This document shows positions 1-8,323 of a DNA stretch of 35,744 nucleotides, piece after piece. How positions within the stretch are numbered: the first letter of the stretch is position 1; each line of letters starts with the position of its first letter. Where the stretch lies: positions 1-35,744 of the forward strand of contig CAIKTE010000279.1 of the NCBI GenBank assembly GCA_903830285.1, given 5' to 3'. The stretch is from an uncultured Chitinophagaceae bacterium (GTDB lineage Bacteria; Bacteroidota; Bacteroidia; Chitinophagales; Chitinophagaceae). Position numbers and translations under genes: made by a program. Under the pieces are notes generated by a model. It did no database searches. It saw only the letters and a program-made list of their open reading frames with translations, and was not told the DNA's origin.

Positions 1-92
1 GTTGGATAAATGGGAGGACGGCCCTCTTTCTTCGTTGAACTCATAAGTTTTACAATTTACTTAGTTACTCCCCATTTATGTAAAGCTTATTT

Positions 93-117
93 AGTGTAGG
101 ACAGAATGTCTTACACT
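93..117. repeat. Imperfect palindrome upstream of kbl
   Basis: Eleven-base arms AGTGTAGGACA and TGTCTTACACT pair with one mismatch around a 3-base centre. No T-tract follows on either strand, so it does not look like an intrinsic terminator. It may be an operator or a fragment of upstream regulatory sequence. The rest of 1-217 shows no convincing gene. Confidence 0.4.
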
Positions 118-217
118 GAAAAAAGTTGTCATAACTTAAAAAAATAAGACCCGGATATACTGTTCCGAAGGGTAATATCTATCCCGGTTTTTACTGACCA
201 TACTAAAATGCAACTGT

Positions 218-225
218 TATCTTTG
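218..225 (+). promoter_or_regulatory. Bacteroidota -7 element for kbl
   Basis: TATCTTTG matches the Bacteroidota sigma-factor -7 consensus TAnnTTTG and ends 21 bases before the kbl start codon. No clear TTTG -33 box is seen at the usual spacing. Confidence 0.5.
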
Positions 226-246
226 ACACCTAAAATAGCTTGAAAT

Positions 247-1434
247 ATGAATGAAAAATTTGTAGCCCGTATCAAAAAAGAAGTGAGCGAAATAGAAGCG
301 GCAGGATTGTTTAAAAGAGAACGTATTATCACCAGCGAACAAGGTCCTGAAATAACCGTGAATGGGAAAAAAGTGCTGAATTTCTGTGCTAATAATTACC
401 TCGGTTTATCCTCTCATCCCAAAGTGATCGAAGCGGCACATAAAGCCATCGATACGCATGGTTATGGTATGAGCAGTGTGCGTTTCATCTGCGGTACGCA
501 GGATATTCATAAAGAACTTGAAAAAAAGATCGCAGATTTTCTGGGTACAGAAGATACGATCCTATATGCTGCAGCCTTCGATGCAAACGGAGGAGTATTC
601 GAACCATTGTTCAATGAAGAAGATGCGATCATTTCTGATTCTCTCAACCATGCATCGATCATTGATGGAGTTCGTTTATGCAAGGCACAACGTTTCCGTT
701 ACGAGCATAACGACATGTTTGATCTGGAAGGGAAATTAAAAGAGACGCAACATTTGCGCAACAGGATCATTGTAACCGATGGCAGTTTCAGCATGGATGG
801 AACCATTGCACAATTACATATCATTTGCGATCTGGCCGATAAATATGATGCTATAGTGATGATCGATGAATGTCATTCATCGGGCTTTCTCGGCAAAACA
901 GGAAGAGGTACACATGAGTACAGGAATGTGATGGGAAGAATAGATATCATTACCGGTACACTCGGCAAAGCATTAGGCGGGGCAAGTGGTGGTTTTACCA
1001 GTGGCAGAAAAGAGATCATAGAAATATTGCGTCAGCGTTCACGTCCATATTTATTTTCAAATACTCTAATGCCAAGTATAGTTGGTGCTTCGATCGCCGT
1101 ATTGGATATGCTGATTGAAACGACTGAGCTAAGAGACAAACTAGAATACAATACAAAATATTTCCGCACAAAAATGACCGAAGCGGGGTTCGACATCAAA
1201 CCGGGTGATCATCCTATTGTTCCCATCATGCTTTACGATGCAGTGGTGGCACAGACCTTCGCTGCAAAGCTATTAGACGAAGGTGTTTATGTGATCGGTT
1301 TCTTTTTCCCTGTTGTAGCAAAAGGTAAAGCAAGAATTCGAGTTCAGTTAAGTGCAGCACATCAGCAGGCGCATTTAGATAAAGCCATTGCAGCATTTGC
1401 AAAAGTGGGTAAAGAACTGGGCGTATTAAAATAG
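247..1434 (+). CDS. kbl: Glycine C-acetyltransferase (2-amino-3-ketobutyrate CoA ligase)
   Basis: This PLP enzyme of the alpha-oxoamine synthase family cleaves 2-amino-3-ketobutyrate with CoA to glycine and acetyl-CoA, the second step of threonine degradation. The protein is 395 aa, the family's usual length, and follows E. coli Kbl closely along its whole length by eye (NFCANNYLGL near 45-54, SVRFICGTQD near 77-86, LNHASIIDGV near 133-142). Lys241 in GTLGKALGG is the Schiff-base lysine, and Asp207 in IDECH the PLP N1 partner. E. coli has DDSHAVG where this protein has DECHSSG, a small change next to the cofactor. No threonine dehydrogenase gene is adjacent, so pairing with tdh cannot be shown here. 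AONS or serine palmitoyltransferase are the alternatives, but the match to Kbl is much stronger. Confidence 0.93.
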   Translation: MNEKFVARIKKEVSEIEAAGLFKRERIITSEQGPEITVNGKKVLNFCANNYLGLSSHPKVIEAAHKAIDTHGYGMSSVRFICGTQDIHKELEKKIADFLGTEDTILYAAAFDANGGVFEPLFNEEDAIISDSLNHASIIDGVRLCKAQRFRYEHNDMFDLEGKLKETQHLRNRIIVTDGSFSMDGTIAQLHIICDLADKYDAIVMIDECHSSGFLGKTGRGTHEYRNVMGRIDIITGTLGKALGGASGGFTSGRKEIIEILRQRSRPYLFSNTLMPSIVGASIAVLDMLIETTELRDKLEYNTKYFRTKMTEAGFDIKPGDHPIVPIMLYDAVVAQTFAAKLLDEGVYVIGFFFPVVAKGKARIRVQLSAAHQQAHLDKAIAAFAKVGKELGVLK

Positions 1435-1487
1435 CGCAAAGAAAATAAACGAAATGAAAAGTGTGGTTTTTAACTGCACTTTTTTGC

Positions 1488-1518
1488 TTTGCTGCAATTG
1501 TCGGTGATATTATCTTTA
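1488..1518 (+). promoter_or_regulatory. Bacteroidota -33/-7 promoter for TonB receptor operon
   Basis: TTTG (1488-1491), a 19-base spacer, and TATCTTTA (1511-1518) fit the Bacteroidota consensus TTTG-N(17-23)-TAnnTTTG. It lies 12 bases before the ATG at 1531, implying a very short leader. It also argues against upstream non-ATG starts for the receptor. Confidence 0.55.
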
Positions 1519-1530
1519 TTGATCCAAGAA

Positions 1531-3876
1531 ATGTTCAAGAAACTTATCATAACCCCTCTTTTATTTTCTGTGATCTTAGTAACTGGTCAAAAGATCACCA
1601 TTCATGGATATATTAAAGATTCAGCAAATGGCGAAAGGCTATTAGGTGCTTCTCTTATTGTATTGCCGGCTAATATCGGAGCCACATCCAATAATTATGG
1701 TTTTTATTCTATCACTATTCCTGAATCAAAAGATTCTGTTGAAATACGTTTTGGTTTTGTAGGATATAAACAACAATCATTCAAATTCATTCCAAAAGAA
1801 AACAGAAAGATAGATATTGCATTGCAGTCCAATGCTGTTCTGGAAGAAGTTGTTGTTACTGCCAGGAAAAATAATCCTGTCAGCCGCACTCAGATGAGTT
1901 TGATCCAATTGCAACCCAGACAAATAAAAAACCTTCCCCCTGTTTTAGGAGAGTCAGATGTATTAAGAGCAGTGCAATTATTGCCGGGTGTACAGGCGGG
2001 CAATGAGGGCAATGCAGGGTTTTATGTTAGAGGCGGCGGGGCAGATGAAAATCTGATCCTGATGGACGGGGTACCAGTTTATAATGCGATGCATTTATTT
2101 GGTTTCTTTTCTGTTTTTAATTCAGATGCTCTTCAAACAGTTGATGTTATTAAAGGAGGATTTCCTGCTAGGTATGGTGGTCGCCTTTCTTCCGTTTTGG
2201 ATATCCGCATGAAAGAGGGAAACAAAAACGAATTGCATGGCGAAGGGGGCATTGGAATTATAGCAGGCAGATTTACTTTGGAAGGACCGATAAAAAAAGG
2301 AAGGTCTTCTTTTATGTTTAGCGGAAGAAGAACATATGCTGATGCCTATATGCGTCCACTGATACGAGCAATGAATGATAAGGGTGCTGAAGCAGGTTAT
2401 TTTTTTTATGACCTGAATGCTAAAATGAATTTTTATATATCGCCCAAGGATCAGTTATACCTGAGTGGATATTTTGGAAAAGACAAGTTTGATGGAAATG
2501 TGAATTATGATTTTAATGCAGATACATTACTGGTGAATGGAAATAATTTTAAATCGGTGATGGATTGGGGTAACAGCACTGCCTCCCTAAGATGGAATCA
2601 TGAATTCAATAAGAAACTCTTCAGCAATTTTACTGCACACTATACAAAGTATCAATACAATTTAAACAGCACGCAAACTGTATTGCAAACAACAGGCAAT
2701 ATGGCAACTTATTATCAGGCATATGCATCTTCTGTGGAAGATAAAAGCATCAGGACCGATATTGATTATTACATGAACCCTGCACATTTCATTAAGACCG
2801 GCGCAAGTATCACATGGCATAATTATGGTCCGGGGGCCTTTCAAACAATTGTGAGCAATGGTTCTTATCACAATGATTCAGCTTTTCATTCAGGATTTAT
2901 GTCGGCAACAGAATTCGATGTTTATGCCGAAGATGATATCAGGATCTCCAATAAGATCAAATCAAATATCGGATTACACTGGGCCGGATATTCCATTCAG
3001 AATAAATTCTTTAATTCATTGCAGCCCCGAATATCTGTCCGTTATTTATTGAATAATGATATGAGCCTGAAAGCCTCATTCGCAACCATGACACAGTATA
3101 TTCATTTGCTTACCAATAATGGTGTTGGAATGCCAACGGATCTATGGGTTCCTGCAACAGCGAATGTTCCGCCTGAAATTAGTTCGCAACTTGCTGCAGG
3201 CTGGCAATATAATTACAAGAATAATATTGAGTTTAGTGTGGAAGCTTTTTATAAAAAGATGCAAAACGTGATCGAATATGCTGAAGGTGCATCCTTCATC
3301 AATTCATTGAATAATTGGGAAGAGAAAGTAGTAAGCGGAATTGGTGATTCATACGGTATTGAATGGATGGCACAGAAACAAAAAGGCAGAACAACAGGGT
3401 TGATCGGTTATACATTGAGCTGGAGTAACCGGTTATTCTCAGCTTTAAATAACGGAGAACAGTTCCCGTATAAGTACGACCGGAGGCATGATCTTAAAAT
3501 GGCTGTTACACATGAACTTTCGAAAAATATTCAGTTAAGTGCCGACTGGGTATACGGCACAGGAATGGCCACCACATTGCCTGTTGCAGTTTATCTGGAT
3601 AATAATAATCATGAGGTAGAAGTATATGATAAACGCAATAGTTTTCGCCTGCCTGCTTATCACCGGTTGGATATTGCTGCAAAATTCACAAAGCAAAAAA
3701 AGCATTATGAAAGGGCCTGGGTGATCAGCATCTACAATGTGTACAGCAGGATGAATGCCTATTTCATTTTCAGGAATACAGTGTATGATAAAACGACGAA
3801 TATGTATAAGAATCAGTTTTACAAGTTTGCCTTATTTCCGATCATTCCATCCATCAGTTATCAGTTTAAATTTTAA
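1531..3876 (+). CDS. TonB-dependent receptor with carboxypeptidase regulatory-like N-domain
   Basis: Predicted outer-membrane active transporter, about 781 aa. The start at 1531 was chosen because it begins directly with a signal peptide (MFKKLIITPLLFSVILVTG); the frame is open further upstream only through a TTG. After the signal comes a CarboxypepD_reg-like beta-sandwich (roughly residues 22-105), then the plug domain with LRAVQLLPGVQ, FYVRGGGADENLILMDGVPV and VIKGGFPARYGGRLSSVLDI, then a beta-barrel ending in SYQFKF with the terminal aromatic typical of outer-membrane barrels. The DUF4249 lipoprotein gene follows after 2 bases, the common Bacteroidota pairing. The substrate is unknown. No SusD homologue or anti-sigma factor is adjacent. 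Confidence 0.9.
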   Translation: MFKKLIITPLLFSVILVTGQKITIHGYIKDSANGERLLGASLIVLPANIGATSNNYGFYSITIPESKDSVEIRFGFVGYKQQSFKFIPKENRKIDIALQSNAVLEEVVVTARKNNPVSRTQMSLIQLQPRQIKNLPPVLGESDVLRAVQLLPGVQAGNEGNAGFYVRGGGADENLILMDGVPVYNAMHLFGFFSVFNSDALQTVDVIKGGFPARYGGRLSSVLDIRMKEGNKNELHGEGGIGIIAGRFTLEGPIKKGRSSFMFSGRRTYADAYMRPLIRAMNDKGAEAGYFFYDLNAKMNFYISPKDQLYLSGYFGKDKFDGNVNYDFNADTLLVNGNNFKSVMDWGNSTASLRWNHEFNKKLFSNFTAHYTKYQYNLNSTQTVLQTTGNMATYYQAYASSVEDKSIRTDIDYYMNPAHFIKTGASITWHNYGPGAFQTIVSNGSYHNDSAFHSGFMSATEFDVYAEDDIRISNKIKSNIGLHWAGYSIQNKFFNSLQPRISVRYLLNNDMSLKASFATMTQYIHLLTNNGVGMPTDLWVPATANVPPEISSQLAAGWQYNYKNNIEFSVEAFYKKMQNVIEYAEGASFINSLNNWEEKVVSGIGDSYGIEWMAQKQKGRTTGLIGYTLSWSNRLFSALNNGEQFPYKYDRRHDLKMAVTHELSKNIQLSADWVYGTGMATTLPVAVYLDNNNHEVEVYDKRNSFRLPAYHRLDIAAKFTKQKKHYERAWVISIYNVYSRMNAYFIFRNTVYDKTTNMYKNQFYKFALFPIIPSISYQFKF

Positions 3877-3878
3877 GC

Positions 3879-4790
3879 ATGAGAAAATGGCTGTATTATA
3901 TTATTCTGCTTCTGTTGATGCCAATGGCTTGTAATAAATCAATCGAGATCGATGTGCCATCACAGTCACCGGTACTGGTATTAAACGGTCAGTGGCAGCA
4001 AGCACAATTGTTCAATGTTCACTTAACGAGAAGCAGAGGTATTAATGATCCTGTTGATACAGGGGCCAATCTCATCAGGACCTATGAAATAAAGAATGCT
4101 TTCATCACTATCAAACAAAACAATGCGGTGATCGATACATTAAAATATGATTCAGTGAATTACAGGTATATCAATAAAACAAAGAAGACGATCATAGGAA
4201 ATACATATGAAGTTGATGCCGCCGTGCCCGGCTATAATACAGTTAGCGCTTCAAGTCCTGTCAATTCCTTAATGCTCTTTTCCGGTACAAAACTCAGGAG
4301 GGCTATTGGTTATAATTCTTATGGTGACCTGATCGATGAGATCTCTTTTTCTTTTAATGATAATACTTCGTCCAATGATTATTATCTGGTCCGCATCCAT
4401 AAATCTGATGGCAATTATGCTGATTGTATTGGCACGACAGATACTGATTTTGAGAAAATGATCTTCAATAGTCCTTTTACAACCGAGACCTGTATCGACG
4501 GTAATAAACTGTTATTGAGTGATCAAAATTTTAACGGACAAACAAAGAAGATCGTTCTTACCGTTGCCAGTAATCAGATGGATATTACCTATATACCCGG
4601 CAAAACGAGAAGACCTTATATTGAGTTATTGCATATTACAGAAGATTATTTTAAATACATCAAAAGCTACAATGATTATGATCTTACTTCACTTAATCCT
4701 TTTGCAGAGCCAACCAATATATATAGAAATGTAAAGAATGGCTATGGATTTTTTACGGCATATTCAATGGCCACTGATACTCTGCGTTAG
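3879..4790 (+). CDS. DUF4249 family lipoprotein
   Basis: 303 aa. The N-terminus is a lipoprotein signal, MRKWLYYIILLLLMPMACNK, with Cys18 as the likely lipidated residue. The body matches the DUF4249 pattern: VLVLNGQW near the start, then a beta-rich domain with an Ig-like stretch (AFITIKQNNAVIDTL) and a long second half. DUF4249 proteins are encoded next to TonB-dependent receptors and probably act as their surface partner, though no biochemical role is established. The gene starts 2 bases after the receptor stop codon, so the two are surely co-transcribed and probably translationally coupled. The function of this particular pair is unknown. Confidence 0.85.
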   Translation: MRKWLYYIILLLLMPMACNKSIEIDVPSQSPVLVLNGQWQQAQLFNVHLTRSRGINDPVDTGANLIRTYEIKNAFITIKQNNAVIDTLKYDSVNYRYINKTKKTIIGNTYEVDAAVPGYNTVSASSPVNSLMLFSGTKLRRAIGYNSYGDLIDEISFSFNDNTSSNDYYLVRIHKSDGNYADCIGTTDTDFEKMIFNSPFTTETCIDGNKLLLSDQNFNGQTKKIVLTVASNQMDITYIPGKTRRPYIELLHITEDYFKYIKSYNDYDLTSLNPFAEPTNIYRNVKNGYGFFTAYSMATDTLR

Positions 4791-4813
4791 CTATTTCCTA
4801 TTGATTAAGCGCC

Positions 4814-4821
4814 TATTTTTG
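4814..4821 (+). promoter_or_regulatory. Bacteroidota -7 element for beta-lactamase-like gene
   Basis: TATTTTTG matches TAnnTTTG and ends 18 bases before the ATG at 4840. The -33 box is weak. Confidence 0.45.
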
Positions 4822-4839
4822 TCAACTTAATACCAGTAT

Positions 4840-5658
4840 ATGAATCAAATTACGAAAGCTGTTTTCACTTTATTTTTTATTGGGTATGTTTTGAGTTCGT
4901 GTACACCTAATAATGTAACGATCGATAACAGCCTTAAAACCTATTTCGACAGTGCCAAAGTAACCGGAACCTTTGCTTTGTTCGATAACGGGCAGGGACA
5001 TTTTACTATTTACAATTTATCGCGTTTCAAGGATTCTGCATATACACCTGCTTCTACTTTTAAAATAGTGAACTCGTTGATAGGTCTGCAAACAGGAAGG
5101 ATCATCAATGAGAAAATGATCATCAAATGGGATGGCATCAAACGCTGGAATGAAGATTGGAATAAGGACCTCAGTATGGAAGAAGCATTTAAAGTTTCTG
5201 CGGTTCCTTATTATCAGGAAGTGGCCAGAAGGATCGGAAAAGACACCATGCAGGGTTGGCTGGATAGTTTAAAATACGGTAATCATAAAATAGGGAATAG
5301 GGTGGATAGTTTTTGGCTGGACAATTCTCTAAAGATCACATCCGATGAGCAATTGGGACTGGTGAAGAAGTTATATTTTGGACAGCTGCCTTTCAATAAA
5401 ACCACGATGGATATTGTAAAGAAAGTGATGGTGCATGAAAACAATGCCAATTATATATTGTCGTATAAAACAGGATGGGGCTTTAAAGAAAACGGTAATG
5501 CTTTAGGCTGGATAGTAGGCTGGATCGAAGAAAACAAACACCCTTACTTTTTTGTGCTGAATCTCGAAGGCAATCATGATACCAATATATATGCTGTCAG
5601 ACAAAAGATGCTAACCGAGATCTTAAAAAAACTGGGCTTTTTGGAAGGGAAACGATAA
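4840..5658 (+). CDS. Class D (OXA-type) beta-lactamase-like lipoprotein
   Basis: 272 aa serine hydrolase of the penicillin-binding/class D beta-lactamase fold. The N-terminus is a lipoprotein signal with LSSC and Cys21 as lipid anchor. All class D landmarks are present: Ser72-Thr73-Phe74-Lys75 (nucleophile and carbamylatable lysine), Ser120-Ala-Val122, Tyr146-Gly-Asn148 and Lys210-Thr-Gly212, followed by Trp213. WLDNSLKI near 159-166 matches the segment containing the OXA omega-loop tryptophan. Intact motifs suggest an active enzyme on beta-lactams. A penicillin-sensing domain is less likely because there is no membrane sensor region. It is a lone gene between the receptor operon and batB, with no integrase, cassette or insertion-sequence signs, so it looks like an intrinsic chromosomal gene. 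The spectrum of activity cannot be judged from sequence. Confidence 0.88.
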   Translation: MNQITKAVFTLFFIGYVLSSCTPNNVTIDNSLKTYFDSAKVTGTFALFDNGQGHFTIYNLSRFKDSAYTPASTFKIVNSLIGLQTGRIINEKMIIKWDGIKRWNEDWNKDLSMEEAFKVSAVPYYQEVARRIGKDTMQGWLDSLKYGNHKIGNRVDSFWLDNSLKITSDEQLGLVKKLYFGQLPFNKTTMDIVKKVMVHENNANYILSYKTGWGFKENGNALGWIVGWIEENKHPYFFVLNLEGNHDTNIYAVRQKMLTEILKKLGFLEGKR

Positions 5659-5666
5659 TTAGAAAA

Positions 5667-5739
5667 TCTAAAAACTAAAAAAAGAAAAACTAATGAGGAA
5701 CGTTTTAGTTTTTAGACTTTAAATATTAGTTTTTTCTTT
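5667..5739. repeat. Interleaved inverted repeats (A-B-A'-B') in intergenic region
   Basis: Arm A TCTAAAAACTAAA (5667-5679) is exactly complementary to A' (5704-5716). Arm B AAAGAAAAACTAAT (5681-5694) is complementary to B' (5725-5739) apart from one extra base. The order A-B-A'-B' means the two hairpins cannot be nested: they are either alternatives or form a pseudoknot-like fold. The unit lies between the beta-lactamase-like gene and batB and may include the former's terminator, since B' ends in a T-rich run. Confidence 0.55.
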
Positions 5740-5765
5740 TGAAATAGAGCCATTAGCTTGCAGCA

Positions 5766-6767
5766 ATGCCTGAATTTGAACACATAGAATTTTTGCTGGG
5801 TTTATTCATCCTTATACCATTGGCATTGCTTTTTTGGTATGTGATTCGGTGGAAGCGATCCGCCAGGAAGAAATTGGGCGATGCAAGATTGGTGGATATG
5901 CTTACCAAAGATTATTCGGCAAAACGTTATCGTTTAAAAGTATTCATCGTTTTGATCGCTTTAATTCTGGGTATCGTTGCCATCTGTAATCTTAGAAGAC
6001 CTTTACAGATAAGAGGAACTAAAGCAAGCGGCATAGATGTAATGATCGCTTTGGATGTGAGTAAAAGTATGCTGAGTCAGGATGAAAAGCCATCTCGATT
6101 AGATAAAGCAAAACAATTCATCAATCAGCTTACAGACAAATTAGAGAATAATCGTGTTGGCCTGATCGTTTTTGCGGGGCAGGCTTATTTACAAATGCCA
6201 TTAACCGCTGATGCAACGGCTACCAAAATGTTTGTAGGGAATGCTTCACCCGATTTTATTGCGGTACAGGGAACCAATCTGAGTGCTGCCTTACAATTAT
6301 CTGATGCTTCCTTAGATACCAAAGAGAAAAAATATAAATCAGTGATCCTAATTACGGATGGCGAAGATCATGAAGATAAAGCCATTGAAGTAGCGAAACA
6401 ATTAGCCGATCATGGAACTGTGCTGCATACAATTGGTGTTGGTTCAGCAGAAGGTTCGCCTATTACAGAGCCGGGATCGAATGAATACAAAAGAGATGAT
6501 AACGGACAAACTATCATTTCCAAACTCAATGAAGATCTATTGAAACAGTTGGCACAAACAGCTAACGGAAGCTATCATCCATTAGATAATACGTCAACAG
6601 TTGCAGACGAGTTAATAGTTGAATTAAACGGAATGGAAAAGAAAGCGATCAGCAGCGCGGGAGGTTATACCGAGTATCAATCATTCTATCCATACTTTCT
6701 AGCTATCACAGTTTTACTGCTGATCGCTGAAGTATTTATCTCAGAAAAAAAACAAGAAAAAGCTTGA
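5766..6767 (+). CDS. batB: VWA-domain membrane protein BatB
   Basis: 333 aa, the usual BatA/BatB size. There are transmembrane segments near residues 8-25 and 57-75 and again near 308-326. Between the second and last lies a von Willebrand factor A domain with a complete MIDAS metal site: Asp97-x-Ser99-x-Ser101 in DVSKSM, a threonine in the GTN segment, and Asp in LITDGEDH. Bat proteins (Bacteroides aerotolerance) occur with a MoxR ATPase and a DUF58 protein and are thought to form a periplasmic stress complex. Only batC accompanies this gene: moxR, DUF58, batA and batD are not on either side within this window. BatA is the closest alternative name; the downstream TPR gene favours BatB. Confidence 0.82.
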   Translation: MPEFEHIEFLLGLFILIPLALLFWYVIRWKRSARKKLGDARLVDMLTKDYSAKRYRLKVFIVLIALILGIVAICNLRRPLQIRGTKASGIDVMIALDVSKSMLSQDEKPSRLDKAKQFINQLTDKLENNRVGLIVFAGQAYLQMPLTADATATKMFVGNASPDFIAVQGTNLSAALQLSDASLDTKEKKYKSVILITDGEDHEDKAIEVAKQLADHGTVLHTIGVGSAEGSPITEPGSNEYKRDDNGQTIISKLNEDLLKQLAQTANGSYHPLDNTSTVADELIVELNGMEKKAISSAGGYTEYQSFYPYFLAITVLLLIAEVFISEKKQEKA

Positions 6768-7384
6768 AAGTTTTGTTATTCATATTGATCCTTTTTTCTT
6801 TTACGCTGTCATTTGCACAAAAGAGTAATAATCTGGTGAATAAAGGAAATGAGTTGTATAAAAAGGGAGATTACAAGAATGCCTTGACAGAATATGAAAA
6901 AGCATTACAGACGGACCAAAAAAATAATGCCGCACAATTCAATGCGGGCAATGCTTTGCAGAAGGAACAGAATTATCCTGATGCAACCAAGTTCTTTCAG
7001 TCTGTATTAGAAAGCGCAAATGATCCTGCATTGCAATCCAAAGCCGGATATAATAAAGGCGTTGCTGAAGTAAAACAAAAACAATTACAGGAAGCAGTTT
7101 ATTCATTCAAACAATCTTTGCGCCTGGATGCTACTGATAATGAAACGAGAGAAAATCTTCAGAAAGCATTGAATGAATTAAAGAAACAAAACGATAAGAA
7201 AGATGACCCCAAAAAGGATGATCAGAAAAAACAGGATCAGAAACCTCCTGAGCCTAAACCCAAGAATGAAATGAATAAACAGCAGGCAGAGAATCTGCTG
7301 AATCAACTGCGGCAGGAAGAAAAACATTTACAGGAACTGCAAAAACAAAAAATAAAGCAAACCAAACCTGAAAAGGATTGGTAA
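6764..7384 (+). CDS. batC: TPR protein BatC
   Basis: 206 aa periplasmic tetratricopeptide protein. The start codon is TTG at 6764, overlapping the batB stop as TTGA. No ATG exists that would keep the signal peptide (KVLLFILILFSFTLSFAQ), so the rare start is well supported. Two to three TPR units follow (NKGNELYKKGDYKNALTEYE, AAQFNAGNALQKEQNYPDA, AGYNKGVAEVKQKQLQEAVY). Next comes a Lys/Asp/Gln-rich low-complexity spacer (about 143-170), and the protein ends in the KDW signature typical of Bat TPR proteins. Translational coupling to batB suggests equimolar production of interacting proteins. The expected batD does not follow. The stop codon abuts the stop of the opposite-strand hydrolase with no bases between. 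Confidence 0.82.
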   Translation: MKVLLFILILFSFTLSFAQKSNNLVNKGNELYKKGDYKNALTEYEKALQTDQKNNAAQFNAGNALQKEQNYPDATKFFQSVLESANDPALQSKAGYNKGVAEVKQKQLQEAVYSFKQSLRLDATDNETRENLQKALNELKKQNDKKDDPKKDDQKKQDQKPPEPKPKNEMNKQQAENLLNQLRQEEKHLQELQKQKIKQTKPEKDW

Positions 7385-8251
7385 TTATTTCATCGACTCT
7401 AAAAAACGTTGAAAGTTATTTTGGTTGGCAATTACATCATTGTGCTTTTTCTTGCTGTGCAGGAAAATGATACGATTATTTTTCAGATCGGCAGCAGTAT
7501 AATCATCTTCTTCCTTTTCCAGATAATTCCATTTCCATGCATTCATATCAGTTATCAGGCCTTTAGAATTTTGAAAGGTTCCTCCATCATCCGTAAAAAT
7601 ATTAATGAGTTTGGTACTGGGATGTTGTTGTAAATGCACGGCAAATTTTTCCTGTTCAGCATATAATGCATCAAATAATAAAATGCCTTTGCAGGAATAG
7701 CCGGAATGCAAGATCAGATAGCTGATCACTCTGTAAGCGCCACTGTGACCGGCATAAATTAGTTGAGTAGGTTTTTGTTTTGAGCCAATGATCTTTTCCT
7801 GCTGCAAATGTTGTTCAATATCTTTTACGAACAGATCAAAGACTTTGGATTGTTCAAACTTACCCGCATAACTGTCAGGCGAATTCTTTGGTCCTTCTGG
7901 AAAAATAAAAATGGCATTGAGATGAGCCGCATAAAACTGCTGCTGCAATTTGTATTGCAGTAATGCAGTATCAATATTATTGCCCCAGCCATGAAACCAG
8001 AAAACAAATTGAAAGGCTTTTGTTTTGTTGAAATAATCAGGAACAAAAATATAAGCACTGCTATCGCTGTAATGTTCTTTTGCATCATAGGTCTTTCCGT
8101 CATAGATCCTGGGAGATGCATTCCTCAGAGAATCGGGAAACATGGAATAAGCGCTGGTGATCCGAAAAGATTTTCCCTTTTCCGTAACAGCTTGCTGTGC
8201 GCTGGCTGCAAAAGAAACGGCACATAACAGTAAACAAAAGCTTTGTTTCAT
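7385..8251 (-). CDS. Secreted alpha/beta hydrolase
   Basis: About 288 aa. The start at 8251 was chosen because it opens directly on a signal peptide, MKQSFCLLLCAVSFAASAQQ; the frame continues 15 codons upstream but with unrelated polar sequence. The mature protein shows an alpha/beta hydrolase core: WFHGWGNN (oxyanion-hole HG) near 85-95, the nucleophile elbow GHSGAYR, an acid candidate in LLFDALYAE, and a late histidine in KKKHNDVI. The substrate is unknown; esterase or peptidase are both possible. It is transcribed towards batC and ends exactly where batC ends, with no room for a terminator between them. ispG is divergent with a short shared upstream region. Confidence 0.72.
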   Translation of the reverse strand: MKQSFCLLLCAVSFAASAQQAVTEKGKSFRITSAYSMFPDSLRNASPRIYDGKTYDAKEHYSDSSAYIFVPDYFNKTKAFQFVFWFHGWGNNIDTALLQYKLQQQFYAAHLNAIFIFPEGPKNSPDSYAGKFEQSKVFDLFVKDIEQHLQQEKIIGSKQKPTQLIYAGHSGAYRVISYLILHSGYSCKGILLFDALYAEQEKFAVHLQQHPSTKLINIFTDDGGTFQNSKGLITDMNAWKWNYLEKEEDDYTAADLKNNRIIFLHSKKKHNDVIANQNNFQRFLESMK

Positions 8252-8323
8252 CGTTAACAGATTGTAATTAAAATTAGTTGATTTTTTTGATGACATTTGT
8301 AATTCAGAAACAGAATATCATTC

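Noticed and set aside
129-332. Minus-strand frame of 67 codons overlapping the kbl start
   Set aside because: It runs antisense through the conserved kbl N-terminus, has no recognisable domain, and its sequence is explained by the kbl reading frame and the promoter region.
7825-8121. Alternative frame of 98 codons inside the alpha/beta hydrolase gene
   Set aside because: It lies on the same strand in another frame of a gene with a clear signal peptide and catalytic motifs, and shows no family features.
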